This document shows, one piece after another, positions 6,424-15,178 of a stretch of 47,061 nt of DNA. Location: assembly GCA_016741915.1 (NCBI GenBank), contig JACVCS010000025.1, forward strand, positions 1 through 47,061. Reading direction: 5' to 3'. The position numbers and the translations under genes were made by a program. Positions within the stretch are counted from its first letter, which is position 1, and every line of letters begins with the position of its first letter. The stretch comes from Phycisphaerales bacterium. GTDB lineage: Bacteria; Planctomycetota; Phycisphaerae; Phycisphaerales; UBA1924. Under the pieces are notes generated by a model. The model saw nothing but the letters and a program-made list of their open reading frames with translations. It ran no database searches and was not told where the DNA came from.

Positions 6424-9177
6424 CTAGGGCTTGGAAGCATCGGCGTCGGCCTGGGCGTTGTTGCGGGCGGCGGCGGCCGCGGCGGCGCGGCGGTCGAGCT
6501 CGCTGGTGGCGTCGAACCAGCGCTGCCAGTGGCGGCGCTGCATGGGCAGGTCGGGGTCGTTGAGGGCTTCTTCGGGGAGGGACTTGAGGTGGCGTTTGGC
6601 GAGTTCGTTGGCGCGGCGGGCTTCTTCCCATTTGCCCATGGCGACGTAGGCCGCGACGATCTGGGTGCGGGCGACGAGGGCGGAGGGCTCGCTGGCGTAG
6701 CGTTGGGCGGCGAGGTCGTAGGCGGCGATGGCGGCGGTGAAGTCTGAGCCCAGATCGAAGGCGCAGTCGCCAAGATAGAACATGCTGTTGCGGAGCATGA
6801 TGCGGTCGAAGGCGCTGGTCTGTTCGGGGCGTTTGTGCCCCAGTGCGTCGACGACTTCCTGGAACTTGGTGGCGGCGAGGCGGAGGCGCTGTTCGCGGGT
6901 TTTTTCTTTTTCGATACGCTGGGCCTGGGGCATGTTCTGGCGCAGCTCGGCGGCGATCTCGGCGGCGGAGAGGCGGTTGGCGTCGGCGAGTTTGTACTTC
7001 ACGGCGCTGAGGCGCGGGTGATTCTCGTATCCCTCGGCCCGGCGGAGCAGGGCGATGGCGCGGGGGTAGTCCTTGCCCTGGGCGTATTCGAGTTCGCCCA
7101 GCTCGGTGACGGCGTCGCGGAAGATGTCGCTTTTGGGCGTGACCCAGCGGCCGTCGACGACCTCGTTGAGCAGGTCGCGGGCGCTCTCGTCGTTGTCGGG
7201 GTCGGAATCGAGGAGGAGGCAGCGAGCGAGGGGGACGACGGAGCGGTCGGACCATTCGCCGGCGCGGTAGGCGTTGGCGACTTTGCTGAGGGTGGGCTTG
7301 CCGTTGACGTCGATGATCTCGCGCCCGGCGAGTCGGCGGTATTGCTCGCCGGCGGCGGTGTAGTCGCGTTCGGACTGGAAGATCTGGGCCAGGCGGAAGC
7401 GTGCTTCGTGTTTGCGTGGGTCGTCGTCGCTGGCGCCTTCGACGTAGGTGCTGAAGACAACTTTAGCGCTGGAGCGGTCGGCGGCGAGGTCGAAGCAATC
7501 GGCGGCGGAGAAGAGCGAGCGTGCGTAGGCGGTGTTGTCGGTAACGACGACGGCGTCGGCGTGGGCCTTGAAGTTCAGGGCGGCTTCGTAGAAGTGACGC
7601 TTGGCGGTGCTGGCGGTGACGGGTGAGACGCCCTGGACGGCTTGCTCGGCGGCGGGGGAGGAAGCGGAGGTGGTGGAGGGTTTGCTTTCCTCGGCGTGAT
7701 CGTTCTTGTTTGAAGCGGCGCGGCTGTGCGGGTCGTGATTGTCTTGGGAGGCGGAAGCGGAGGGCTTGGTGTGGGCGGGCGATGAAGAGCCGGTGGTTAC
7801 GGCGGGGTCGGGCACGGCGCGGCCGGCACGGGCTTCTTCGAGGGCGGTCTCGGCGACGGCGCGGTGGTTCTGCGCCAGGGCGAGGAGCAGTTCGGGGGGG
7901 ACTTCGCCCGCCATGCGGTACGCACGCTCGGCGAGCTGGGCGTATTGGAGGCTGCGTTGGAACTGACCCCGGACGGAGCGGTCGGTCTGCCGCTCCATGA
8001 GGCTGGTGGCGACGGCGGCGGGGTTGACGATGCGTTGGTCCTCGAGCTTGGGGAGTTTTTCGAGGACTTCGTTGTAGAACTGCACGGCGCCGTCGTCGTC
8101 GCTTTGGACGGAAAGAGCCTCGGCAACACCGAGCGTGGCGGCGAGGACGGGGGCGGAATCGCCTCCCTCGGCACGGACTTTCTCGAAGGCTTCGCGGGCT
8201 TCGTCGATGCGGCCGGTGGCCTGCATGATGCGGGCGAGCAGCAGGAACGCGGTTTGGCGTTTGGGGTCTTGCGCGTCGAGTTCGTTGAGTGCGGCGGCGA
8301 GCTGATTCTCAGCTTGTGCGAAGAGGCCGGGGTCGCTGCGCTGGCCTTCGCCCTGCTGGAAATAGGCTTTGCCCAGGAGGTAGAGCAGCTCGCCGCGGGT
8401 GGAGGCGCTGATGCCTTCGAGGCGCGGCATGGATTGCAGGAGTTTGCTGATGGCCTCGTCGTGGTAGCCCTTGGCGAGGCGGAGTTCGGTCTGGCGGGCC
8501 ACGGCCCAGGCGCGGTCGTTGGCGGTGAGGCTGGGCTCATCGAGGATGCGGCTGAGGACCTCGAGGGTGGCTTCGTACTTCACGTCGGGAGCGCGGAGGT
8601 TGGCCTCGACGATTTTCTGGTAGAGCTCGCGGCGGCGCAGGGCCTCGGTTGCGGGGAGTTTCTCGGCGATCTCGGTAGCGCGGGTGGTGTCGCCCACGGC
8701 GATGAGCGAGTCGCTCAGCACGATCTGCTCGCCGGGGGTGAGGGTGTGCCCGAGTTCTTTGGCTTTGTCGAGGTCGGCGATGACGGCCTGGTGGTTCTCG
8801 CGGCGGCTGATGCCGAGCTTGGCCTGGCCTTGGCTGATGCTGCGTGCGCGGAGCAGGTGCATCTCGGCCTGCTTCTCTTTGGAGAGCATGCCCTTCTGTG
8901 CGGCGGGGACGACCTCTTCGTTGATGCGGAGGATGGCTTCGTCGAACTTGGCTTCTTCGACGAGTTTGGCGGCTTCGATCAGCGGAGCGGCGGGGTCTTC
9001 TTTCGGTGCCCGGAGGAAGCCGACGGCGAGGCCGCCGATGAGCAGGATGGTGGCGCCGGCGAGTGCGGGGACGGGCCAGACGGTTTTCCAGTCAACGCGT
9101 GAGCGTGGGGCATCGGCCGGGGGTTGAGCGGCTTTGCCTGCGGTGCTCGCGATGGTTTTGGCCGGGGACTCCGCCAT
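6424..9177 (-). CDS. Membrane-anchored TPR-repeat protein
   Basis: The product has 917 residues. After a short Ala/Pro-rich N-terminus a single membrane segment spans about 34-56 (VPALAGATILLIGGLAVGFL). The rest is mostly paired helices of TPR type, for example KLVEEAKFDEAILRINE, ATLEVLSRILDEP and QATGRIDEAREAFEKV. This suggests a large extracytoplasmic scaffold. A low-complexity Ser/Pro/Ala/His linker lies near residues 450-520. The start ATG at 9177 is the first Met of the TPR-preceding segment; the upstream extension reads through promoter-like DNA. It is the first gene of the minus-strand flagellar cluster, so a motility role is possible but unproven. No enzymatic motif was seen. Confidence 0.8.
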   Translation of the reverse strand: MAESPAKTIASTAGKAAQPPADAPRSRVDWKTVWPVPALAGATILLIGGLAVGFLRAPKEDPAAPLIEAAKLVEEAKFDEAILRINEEVVPAAQKGMLSKEKQAEMHLLRARSISQGQAKLGISRRENHQAVIADLDKAKELGHTLTPGEQIVLSDSLIAVGDTTRATEIAEKLPATEALRRRELYQKIVEANLRAPDVKYEATLEVLSRILDEPSLTANDRAWAVARQTELRLAKGYHDEAISKLLQSMPRLEGISASTRGELLYLLGKAYFQQGEGQRSDPGLFAQAENQLAAALNELDAQDPKRQTAFLLLARIMQATGRIDEAREAFEKVRAEGGDSAPVLAATLGVAEALSVQSDDDGAVQFYNEVLEKLPKLEDQRIVNPAAVATSLMERQTDRSVRGQFQRSLQYAQLAERAYRMAGEVPPELLLALAQNHRAVAETALEEARAGRAVPDPAVTTGSSSPAHTKPSASASQDNHDPHSRAASNKNDHAEESKPSTTSASSPAAEQAVQGVSPVTASTAKRHFYEAALNFKAHADAVVVTDNTAYARSLFSAADCFDLAADRSSAKVVFSTYVEGASDDDPRKHEARFRLAQIFQSERDYTAAGEQYRRLAGREIIDVNGKPTLSKVANAYRAGEWSDRSVVPLARCLLLDSDPDNDESARDLLNEVVDGRWVTPKSDIFRDAVTELGELEYAQGKDYPRAIALLRRAEGYENHPRLSAVKYKLADANRLSAAEIAAELRQNMPQAQRIEKEKTREQRLRLAATKFQEVVDALGHKRPEQTSAFDRIMLRNSMFYLGDCAFDLGSDFTAAIAAYDLAAQRYASEPSALVARTQIVAAYVAMGKWEEARRANELAKRHLKSLPEEALNDPDLPMQRRHWQRWFDATSELDRRAAAAAAARNNAQADADASKP

Positions 9178-9470
9178 GGGTGAGGGCCTTGGGAACGGTG
9201 CGCGGGTCGGTGGATGAGCAGGGAACGCGCACGAAACGGACGAGAGCGCACGACCGACCGGTCGGCCTTGCGCCCACCGAACAGATATCGGGGATCGCGG
9301 CGCGTTCACTTGATCGGGGATCGATGGATCGGGACAAGTGGTTGGTTGTGGGGTGGTGGCGATAACCCGTGAGCGGGCGGGAGACCCGGCTTTTTCCCGA
9401 ATCGTCTGTGCGGCGGGTGGGTCTAGACTTAATGGATGAGCGGGCGGGGCGGAGCGAACTGGAGCGATCT

Positions 9471-10652
9471 ATGAGCGCGACGACGGCGATGAAGGCGGGT
9501 GGGTTTGTGGCAGCGGCGGGTGCGGTGAACGGCGCGAGCGGCGCTTCGGATCGGATTTTCAACTTCAATGCCGGGCCGAGCTATCTGCCCGATGAGATCA
9601 TCAGGCAGATCCAGCAGGACATCTGGAACTTCAAGGGGACTGGGCTTGGGATCATGGAGCATTCGCACCGCGCGAAGGTGTATGACGAGGTCATCACCGA
9701 GGCGGAGGCGGAGGTTCGGGCGATCGCGAACATCCCGAAGAACTACCGCGTTGTGTTCATGACGGGCGGGTCGACGAGTCAGAACTTTATTGTGCCGACG
9801 AACCTGCTGAAGCGTGGGCAGACGGCGGATTACATTGTGACGGGGTATTGGGGGCAGCGTTCGTACGACGATGCGAAGGCGGTGGCGGCGCAGGTCGGTG
9901 GGACGATCAACCTCGCGGCGACCAGCGCGGACACGAACCACTCGTACATCCCGGACGACTCGGCCATCAAGCTGACGGCGAACGCGGCGTATCTGCACTT
10001 CACGTCGAACAACACGATCTATGGGACGCAGTGGCACAGGTTGCCGAGTGCGCCGTCGGGGGTGCCGCTGGTGTGCGATATGTGCTCGGATATCTACTCG
10101 CGGCCTGTGGACGTGACGAAGTACGGGCTGATTTATGCGAGTGCGCAGAAGAACCTGGGGACGACGGGCACGACGATCGTGATCGTGCGGGATGATCTGG
10201 TGGAGTGTGGGGACCCGGCGCTGCCGCGGATGTTGCAGTACCGCACGTTCGTGAAGGACGTGAGCATGCCGAACACGCCGCCGGCGTTTGCGATCTACAC
10301 GGTGGGGCTGATGGCGAAGTGGATCAAGGCGCAGGGTGGGCTGGCGGTGCTCGCGAAGCGGAATGAAGAGAAGGCGAAGGTGATCTACGACGCGCTGGAC
10401 GCGACGAAGGATTTCTGGATTGCGCACGCGCGGGTGCAGGACCGGTCGCTGATGAACGTGGTCTTCCGGGCGAAGGGTGGTGAGGCGGTGGATCAGAAGT
10501 TCATCGCGGAAGCGAAGGCGAACGGCATGGACGGCTTGGCGGGGCACCGTGCGGCGGGCGGGATGCGGGCGAGCATCTACAACGCGTTCCCGATTGCCGG
10601 ATGTCATGCGCTGGCGGGGCTGATCCGTGACTTTGCGCGGCGGAACGGCTGA
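9471..10652 (+). CDS. serC: Phosphoserine aminotransferase
   Basis: SerC makes 3-phosphoserine from 3-phosphohydroxypyruvate in serine biosynthesis and also serves in pyridoxal phosphate synthesis. The 393-residue product begins its conserved part at IFNFNAGPSYLP. It has the PLP-binding GGSTSQN segment, VCDMCSDIYSRPVD and the Schiff-base lysine K227 in SAQKNLG. It also has RDDL and the terminal GGMRASIYNAFP motif. The ATG at 9471 has GGAG 7 bases upstream. An Ala/Gly-rich N-terminal extension of about 27 residues is longer than usual. It is divergent from the TPR gene and is followed by a clear terminator. Confidence 0.96.
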   Translation: MSATTAMKAGGFVAAAGAVNGASGASDRIFNFNAGPSYLPDEIIRQIQQDIWNFKGTGLGIMEHSHRAKVYDEVITEAEAEVRAIANIPKNYRVVFMTGGSTSQNFIVPTNLLKRGQTADYIVTGYWGQRSYDDAKAVAAQVGGTINLAATSADTNHSYIPDDSAIKLTANAAYLHFTSNNTIYGTQWHRLPSAPSGVPLVCDMCSDIYSRPVDVTKYGLIYASAQKNLGTTGTTIVIVRDDLVECGDPALPRMLQYRTFVKDVSMPNTPPAFAIYTVGLMAKWIKAQGGLAVLAKRNEEKAKVIYDALDATKDFWIAHARVQDRSLMNVVFRAKGGEAVDQKFIAEAKANGMDGLAGHRAAGGMRASIYNAFPIAGCHALAGLIRDFARRNG

Positions 10653-10708
10653 GGCAGTTGATCGCTGCTGAGGCGGCGAGGTGTGACAACTGAGGTTTTT
10701 CACCGTGA

Positions 10709-10736
10709 AGACAGGCGAAAACTCGCCTGTCTTTAT
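10709..10736 (+). terminator. Rho-independent terminator after serC
   Basis: A 9-bp perfect stem AGACAGGCG / CGCCTGTCT with a 6-base loop is followed by TTAT. It lies 57 bases after the serC stop codon. Confidence 0.75.
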
Positions 10737-10874
10737 CGTTTCTGAACGCAGTCTTGACGCGATGATGAGCGATATTTGCGTCGGCGCGGCGACACTTCAT
10801 TCGGTCCGAGACAGGCCGACGTCGTCGGCGTGTGCGTGAGTTCGGATGATGACTTTTTTTCTGAGGAGAGAGAT

Positions 10875-11633
10875 ATGAAAAGCGCGATCACCCTTTTTGC
10901 TGTTGCGGGCCTTTCGGTTTCGGCCCACGGCGGCCTTATCGCGGCGCAGTGGAACTTCAACAGCAACCCGGCGGACGGGAGTTCATCGACCGGCAGCCTG
11001 CTGGCCTCGGCGGGTGACAACGCCGCGTCAGCGAGCCTTTCGCTGCTGGGTGGGCTGACGTCAACGTTCGCCAGCGGGACCTCCAACGGCGGCTCGTCGG
11101 ACCCGGCGTTGACCGACAACACGGGGCTGAACACCACGAATTTTGCGGCGCAGGGCACGGGCTCGGGCACACGCGGCGTGCAGTTCAACGCATCAACCGT
11201 CGGGTTCGACGGGGTGGTGGTTTCGTGGGATCTCCGGTTCAGCAACACTTCGTCGCGCTATCTGCAGTTTCAGTACACGACGGACCGCACCGCCTCGACC
11301 CCGGTTTGGGTCGCCGCGGGCGGTTCGACGGTCAACGGCGTGAACAACATCATCACGGGAGCCAGCGCGGGTGACACGTGGCTTCGGAACATCTCGGTGG
11401 ACCTTTCGTCCGCTGCGGGCGTGGCGAGCAACGCCAACTTTGCGTTCCGCATCGTGGCTGTCTTTGACCCCAACGGCGCGGGGAATCAGTACACCGCGGC
11501 AAGCAGCGGCAGCTCGTACGGCACCGCGAGCACCTGGCGTTTCGACCTGGTGACGGTGGTTCCGACCCCGGGCTCGGCGGCGCTGATCGCCCTGGGCGGG
11601 CTGATGGCTTCGCGTCGTCGCCGCGGGGTCTGA
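10875..11633 (+). CDS. Exported protein with PTPG-type PEP-CTERM-like sorting signal
   Basis: The product has 252 residues. A signal peptide (MKSAITLFAVAGLSVSAHGG) is followed by a Ser/Thr/Gly/Asn-rich beta-type body, including GVQFNASTVGFDGVVVSWDL and STWRFDLVTV. The C-terminus has the sorting layout: motif PTPG, hydrophobic AALIALGGLMA, then SRRRR. In canonical PEP-CTERM proteins the motif is PEP; PTPG is a variant recalled from Planctomycetota and Verrucomicrobia. GAGGAGAGAG upstream fixes the ATG at 10875. Function is unknown; likely surface or extracellular. A second protein with the same C-terminal layout lies at 39224-39970. Confidence 0.85.
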   Translation: MKSAITLFAVAGLSVSAHGGLIAAQWNFNSNPADGSSSTGSLLASAGDNAASASLSLLGGLTSTFASGTSNGGSSDPALTDNTGLNTTNFAAQGTGSGTRGVQFNASTVGFDGVVVSWDLRFSNTSSRYLQFQYTTDRTASTPVWVAAGGSTVNGVNNIITGASAGDTWLRNISVDLSSAAGVASNANFAFRIVAVFDPNGAGNQYTAASSGSSYGTASTWRFDLVTVVPTPGSAALIALGGLMASRRRRGV

Positions 11634-11676
11634 ATCGCTCGCGACTAGAGCTGAGAGAACTTCTTCATCGATACTC

Positions 11677-11713
11677 AACGGCGCGGCTCGCGAAGGCGGG
11701 CCGCGTTGTTTTT
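11677..11713 (+). terminator. Probable terminator after the first PTPG-CTERM gene
   Basis: Stem CGCGGC (11682-11687) / GCCGCG (11700-11705) has flanking G-T pairs and is followed by GTTTTT. The loop is 12 bases. Moderately convincing. Confidence 0.5.
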
Positions 11714-11780
11714 CTGGCTCGTTCGCTCGGTGCTGGTTGCTGGAGGCTCCGGCTATGCTGGTACGTGCGAAGGGACGAGC

Positions 11781-12833
11781 ATGGGCGATGAGTCGCGGCC
11801 GAGGATTGAGGGCTTCGATGAGCTGGAGCGGATCCAGCGTGCGCACGACCGTGCGCAGGCGATCGAGGGTGTTCGGCGGGTGGGTGTGGGTGCGATGTAT
11901 TCTCCCGCGTTTTTTCTGGTGCTGATGCTGGGGGTGATGGTCAATCTCGTTTCGCTGTACACCGGCGGCGGGCGTGCGTCGAACGCGGGGGCGATGCTTC
12001 CCGCGTGGGCGAACGTGGTGATCGGGCTGCTGAGCTTTGCGCTGATGGTGTCGATCCCCGCGATGGTGATGGGGATGGTGATCAGGCTGGTGGCCTCGCG
12101 GAGTTTGCGGAAGCACGCGAAGGCGGTGTCGATGGAGACGATGCCGGCGCTGCCGCCGCCGAGCGCGGGGGAGATCATGGGGATGCTGGCGATCAAGCGC
12201 CTTGATGCGGAGGGGCTGGTGATCAGGCGACGACCGGCGCCGGCGGTGGTGTGGATCCCGTTCACGTGGGGCGTGGTGGCGGTTTTTTCGACGCTGACTT
12301 TCGCGGTGGTGTCGAGCTCGTTCGCCAGCGGCGGGTGGACCAGTGCGCTGATCGCCGCGGGATTTATGGGCGTGTGGTGGACGATCCCGCTGCCGCTGCT
12401 GCGCTATGAGCGGGTGACGGTGCGCGGGGCGAATGCGCAGACGGGCGAGGCATCGTCGGCGGAGTTTCTGGTGGGTATGCACGCACTGTTGCCCAAGAAG
12501 CGGGTGCGCGTCTCGGCGGAGAACGGCGTGCTGGTTGTTCTGCGGTCCAGGGCGGTTGGTGTGCTGTCGCCAACGGGGCGCGGGTTCTGGATCAGCGGGT
12601 TTGCGCCGGGGGCGCTTGGGCAGTGGCAGGCGCGGCGTGTGGCGGGGGCGATCCAGGCGATCCTTCGGTATGACTCGTCGGTACCGATTCGCACGATGGA
12701 GGCGGCGGAGAAGAACTCGCTCGATCGCGAGAATGACGACGGGCGCGAGCCCGGGGACGAACTGGCGGCGGATTCTCAGCTTGAAGATCCAAAGGAAGAC
12801 CGGACCGACCGCGGAGGTCAGTTGAGGGGGTGA
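11781..12833 (+). CDS. Four-helix membrane protein of unknown function
   Basis: The product has 350 residues. A charged N-terminal helix (GFDELERIQRAHDRAQAIEG) precedes four predicted membrane segments at about 41-60, 74-104, 155-178 and 186-206. A cytoplasmic-type soluble domain of about 100 residues follows (RYERVTVRGANAQTGEASS, then RVRVSAENGVLVVLRSRAVG), and an acidic hydrophilic tail ends it. The ATG at 11781 has AGGGA upstream. No known family motif was recognised. It converges on fumC with a copy of the dispersed palindrome between them. Confidence 0.75.
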   Translation: MGDESRPRIEGFDELERIQRAHDRAQAIEGVRRVGVGAMYSPAFFLVLMLGVMVNLVSLYTGGGRASNAGAMLPAWANVVIGLLSFALMVSIPAMVMGMVIRLVASRSLRKHAKAVSMETMPALPPPSAGEIMGMLAIKRLDAEGLVIRRRPAPAVVWIPFTWGVVAVFSTLTFAVVSSSFASGGWTSALIAAGFMGVWWTIPLPLLRYERVTVRGANAQTGEASSAEFLVGMHALLPKKRVRVSAENGVLVVLRSRAVGVLSPTGRGFWISGFAPGALGQWQARRVAGAIQAILRYDSSVPIRTMEAAEKNSLDRENDDGREPGDELAADSQLEDPKEDRTDRGGQLRG

Positions 12834-12860
12834 CGAAAGGAACGAGAGGTCGCGGAAAGA

Positions 12861-12887
12861 CGCACGGCTCTGGAGAGCCGTGCCACC
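12861..12887 (+). repeat. Dispersed palindrome, copy D (convergent junction before fumC end)
   Basis: A perfect 10-bp stem (GCACGGCTCT at 12862-12871, AGAGCCGTGC at 12874-12883) has a GG centre and the CACC flank. It is identical over 27 bases to the minus-strand reading of copy B. It lies between two convergent stop codons. Confidence 0.85.
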
Positions 12888-12900
12888 GAAAGGCTGAAGA

Positions 12901-14442
12901 TCAGCCGCCGGCGCTGCCTTCGCCGCCCGGGAGGGTCATGCTCCACGGGTTGAGGTAGGCGTCGATGTCTTCGCGGGTGATGACTTTGCCCGCGTTGTCC
13001 TTCTGACCCACGACGGTTTCGTAGGCGAGTTGGCGGACGGTCTTGCCCTGCTTGAAGGCGTCCTTGGCGAGGGCGGCGGACTTGTCGTAGCCGATGACAG
13101 GCACGAGGCTGGTGCACATCGCCAGCGAGCCTTCGATGAGGGCCTTGCAGCGTGCTTCGTCGGGCTTGAGGCCTTCGAGCAGGTTGGTGGTGAACATGTC
13201 GCAGCCGCGGGCGAGGAGGCGGATGCTCTCGAGGAGGTTGCGGGCGATGAGGGGCATGGCAACGTTCAGGTCGAGGGTGCTGTTGAGCGCACCCAAGTTG
13301 CCGAAGGTGACGGCGGAGTCGTTGGCGATGACCTGTCCGCAGACCATGATGAGGGCTTCGGCGATGACGGGGTTGACCTTGCCGGGCATGATGGAGGAGC
13401 CAGGCTGAACGGCGGGAATGACCAGCTCGCCGATGCCGCAGCGGGGGCCCATGCCCATGAGGCGGATGTCGGCGGCGATTTTGGTGAGGCTGGTGGCGAT
13501 GGTTTTGAGCTGCCCGCTGGCTTCGACGCAGGCGTCCTTGGCGTGCTGGGCTTCGAAGTGGTTCTCGGCTTTGCGGAACTTGATGCCGGTGGTGCGGGTG
13601 AGTTCTTCGCAGACCATGCGGTCGAAGTCTTCGTGGGCGTTGATGCCGGTGCCCACGGCGGTGCCGCCGATGGCGAGCTCGCCCAGGGCGATGACGGCCT
13701 GGCGGAGGCGTGACTCGGCGTGGGTCATCTGGCTGGCGAAGCCGCTGAACTCTTGACCGAGGCGGATGGGGGTTGCGTCTTGCAGGTGGGTGCGCCCGAT
13801 CTTGACGATCTTGTCCCAGGCCTTGGCTTGCTGCTGGAGTTTTTTGCCCATGCGCTGCACGGCGGGGAGGAGATCGCTGGCGATGGCGCGGGCGGCGGCG
13901 ATGTGGATGGCGGTTGGGAAGGTGTCGTTGCTGCTCTGCCCCATGTTGACGTGGTCGTTGGGGTGGATGCCGCCGCCTTTGAGGTAGACGGGGTCTTTGC
14001 TGCTGCCAATAGGCGCACCGCGGGTGAGGCAGACGAGGTTGGCGACGACCTCGTTGACGTTCATGTTGGTGCTGGTGCCGCTGCCGGTCTGGAAGACGTC
14101 AACGGGGAAGTGCTTTTCCCAGCCGCCGCGGGAGGGGAGGCCGTCGGCGATCTCGTCGCAGGCTTTGATGATGAGGTCGCAGCGTTTTTTGTCGAGGCGT
14201 TTGAGCTTGAAGTTGACGGTGGCGCACGCGGCCTTGAGCGTTGCGTAGGCGGAGATGATCTCTCGCGGGACGGGGGAGCCCGAGACGGGGAAGTTCAGCA
14301 CCGCGCGCTGCGTGCTGGCACCGTAGAGCACGTCGGCGGGGACGGTCATCTCGCCCATCGTGTCTTTTTCAAGACGGACTTCGGTGGTGGCGGTGGATTG
14401 TGAGCGGCGGTCAGAGCCCGCGGATGAGGGACGCTTGGCCAT
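12901..14442 (-). CDS. fumC: Class II fumarate hydratase
   Basis: FumC is the oxygen-stable fumarase that interconverts fumarate and malate in the TCA cycle. The product has 513 residues (usual about 465) because of a Ser/Arg-rich N-terminal extension of roughly 20 residues and a Gly-rich C-terminus. Signatures are TGSGTSTNMNVNEV, GGGIHPNDHVNMGQSSND, KIGRTHLQDATPIRLG, and the superfamily loop GSSIMPGKVNPV. Aspartase and class II fumarase are close relatives. The spacing VNMGQSSNDTFPT and the HPNDH loop favour fumarase. Confidence 0.93.
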   Translation of the reverse strand: MAKRPSSAGSDRRSQSTATTEVRLEKDTMGEMTVPADVLYGASTQRAVLNFPVSGSPVPREIISAYATLKAACATVNFKLKRLDKKRCDLIIKACDEIADGLPSRGGWEKHFPVDVFQTGSGTSTNMNVNEVVANLVCLTRGAPIGSSKDPVYLKGGGIHPNDHVNMGQSSNDTFPTAIHIAAARAIASDLLPAVQRMGKKLQQQAKAWDKIVKIGRTHLQDATPIRLGQEFSGFASQMTHAESRLRQAVIALGELAIGGTAVGTGINAHEDFDRMVCEELTRTTGIKFRKAENHFEAQHAKDACVEASGQLKTIATSLTKIAADIRLMGMGPRCGIGELVIPAVQPGSSIMPGKVNPVIAEALIMVCGQVIANDSAVTFGNLGALNSTLDLNVAMPLIARNLLESIRLLARGCDMFTTNLLEGLKPDEARCKALIEGSLAMCTSLVPVIGYDKSAALAKDAFKQGKTVRQLAYETVVGQKDNAGKVITREDIDAYLNPWSMTLPGGEGSAGG

Positions 14443-14508
14443 GCTTCGACTCCGTGAAGAAGCCGAGGATAGCCGCGTGATGCGGGGGCGGGTGGTGAAG
14501 TGGTGCGG

Positions 14509-14895
14509 TCAGCGGCCGAGGTGCATGCGGACGCGGTTGATCAGCTCGACCTTGTTCACCGGCTTGGAGAGGAAGTCGTCAGCGCCGGAGTCCACCGCGC
14601 GGGCCTGGTCGCTCTCTTCGTTCAGGGCGGTGACCATGATGATTTTGATGCCCTTGGTGGCGGGGTCGTCCTTGAGCTTTCGGCAGACCTGGAACCCGCT
14701 GAGCTTGGGCATCATCACGTCGAGAAGAATCAGGTCGGGCTTGCGCTGCTGGACCATCGCCAGCGCCTCGGCCCCGTCGCGGGCCATGCGGACCGTGCCC
14801 GAAAGGCTCTCGAGGTAGGCTTCGAGCAGTTCGAGGTTCTGCTCGTGGTCGTCGACGAGCAGGATGTCCGGGGGTTGGGTGCTGCTGGTGGTCAT
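14509..14895 (-). CDS. Single-domain response regulator (receiver only)
   Basis: The 128-residue receiver has D15/D16, phospho-acceptor D59 (LILLDVMMP), T89 (MVTALNE) and K111 (LSKPVNK). There is no output domain, as in CheY, DivK or SpdR-like proteins. The spacing resembles the first receiver of PleD-type proteins. The ATG at 14895 is used; the upstream extension is not supported. No kinase gene adjoins it. It lies 66 bases upstream of the fumC start on the same strand, and is divergent from dacB. Confidence 0.9.
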   Translation of the reverse strand: MTTSSTQPPDILLVDDHEQNLELLEAYLESLSGTVRMARDGAEALAMVQQRKPDLILLDVMMPKLSGFQVCRKLKDDPATKGIKIIMVTALNEESDQARAVDSGADDFLSKPVNKVELINRVRMHLGR

Positions 14896-15178
14896 ACGGT
14901 GGCTCTCGGCTCGGGAGGCGTACAGACAAGGCTCGCGGAGGTTTTCGGGTCGTCGGTTCGGTGCGGGTTCGACTCGTGGATGATACAGCCGGTCCGCCCC
15001 GCGTACAAAGCCCGGAGGGTGGTGGAGACTGGCGGCATTTGGCATCCACGGAGTTGCAGTGGCGAAGGCGTACGGGCCGATACTTCAGCGGGGCTTGGGC
15101 GGGGATCGACCGGGCTCAAGCGGGTGGGTACGGGTTCGAGCGGAGTGTTGAGTGATTCGGGAGGGTGGTGATTCTTCG

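Noticed and set aside
6380..7255. Upstream part of a 471-codon frame joined to the FlgN-like protein
   Set aside because: It lies inside the TPR gene in another frame; only the last 173 codons look real.
14955..14990. tRNA-like GGGTTCGACTC
   Set aside because: The T-arm stem does not pair and no acceptor or anticodon stem was found.
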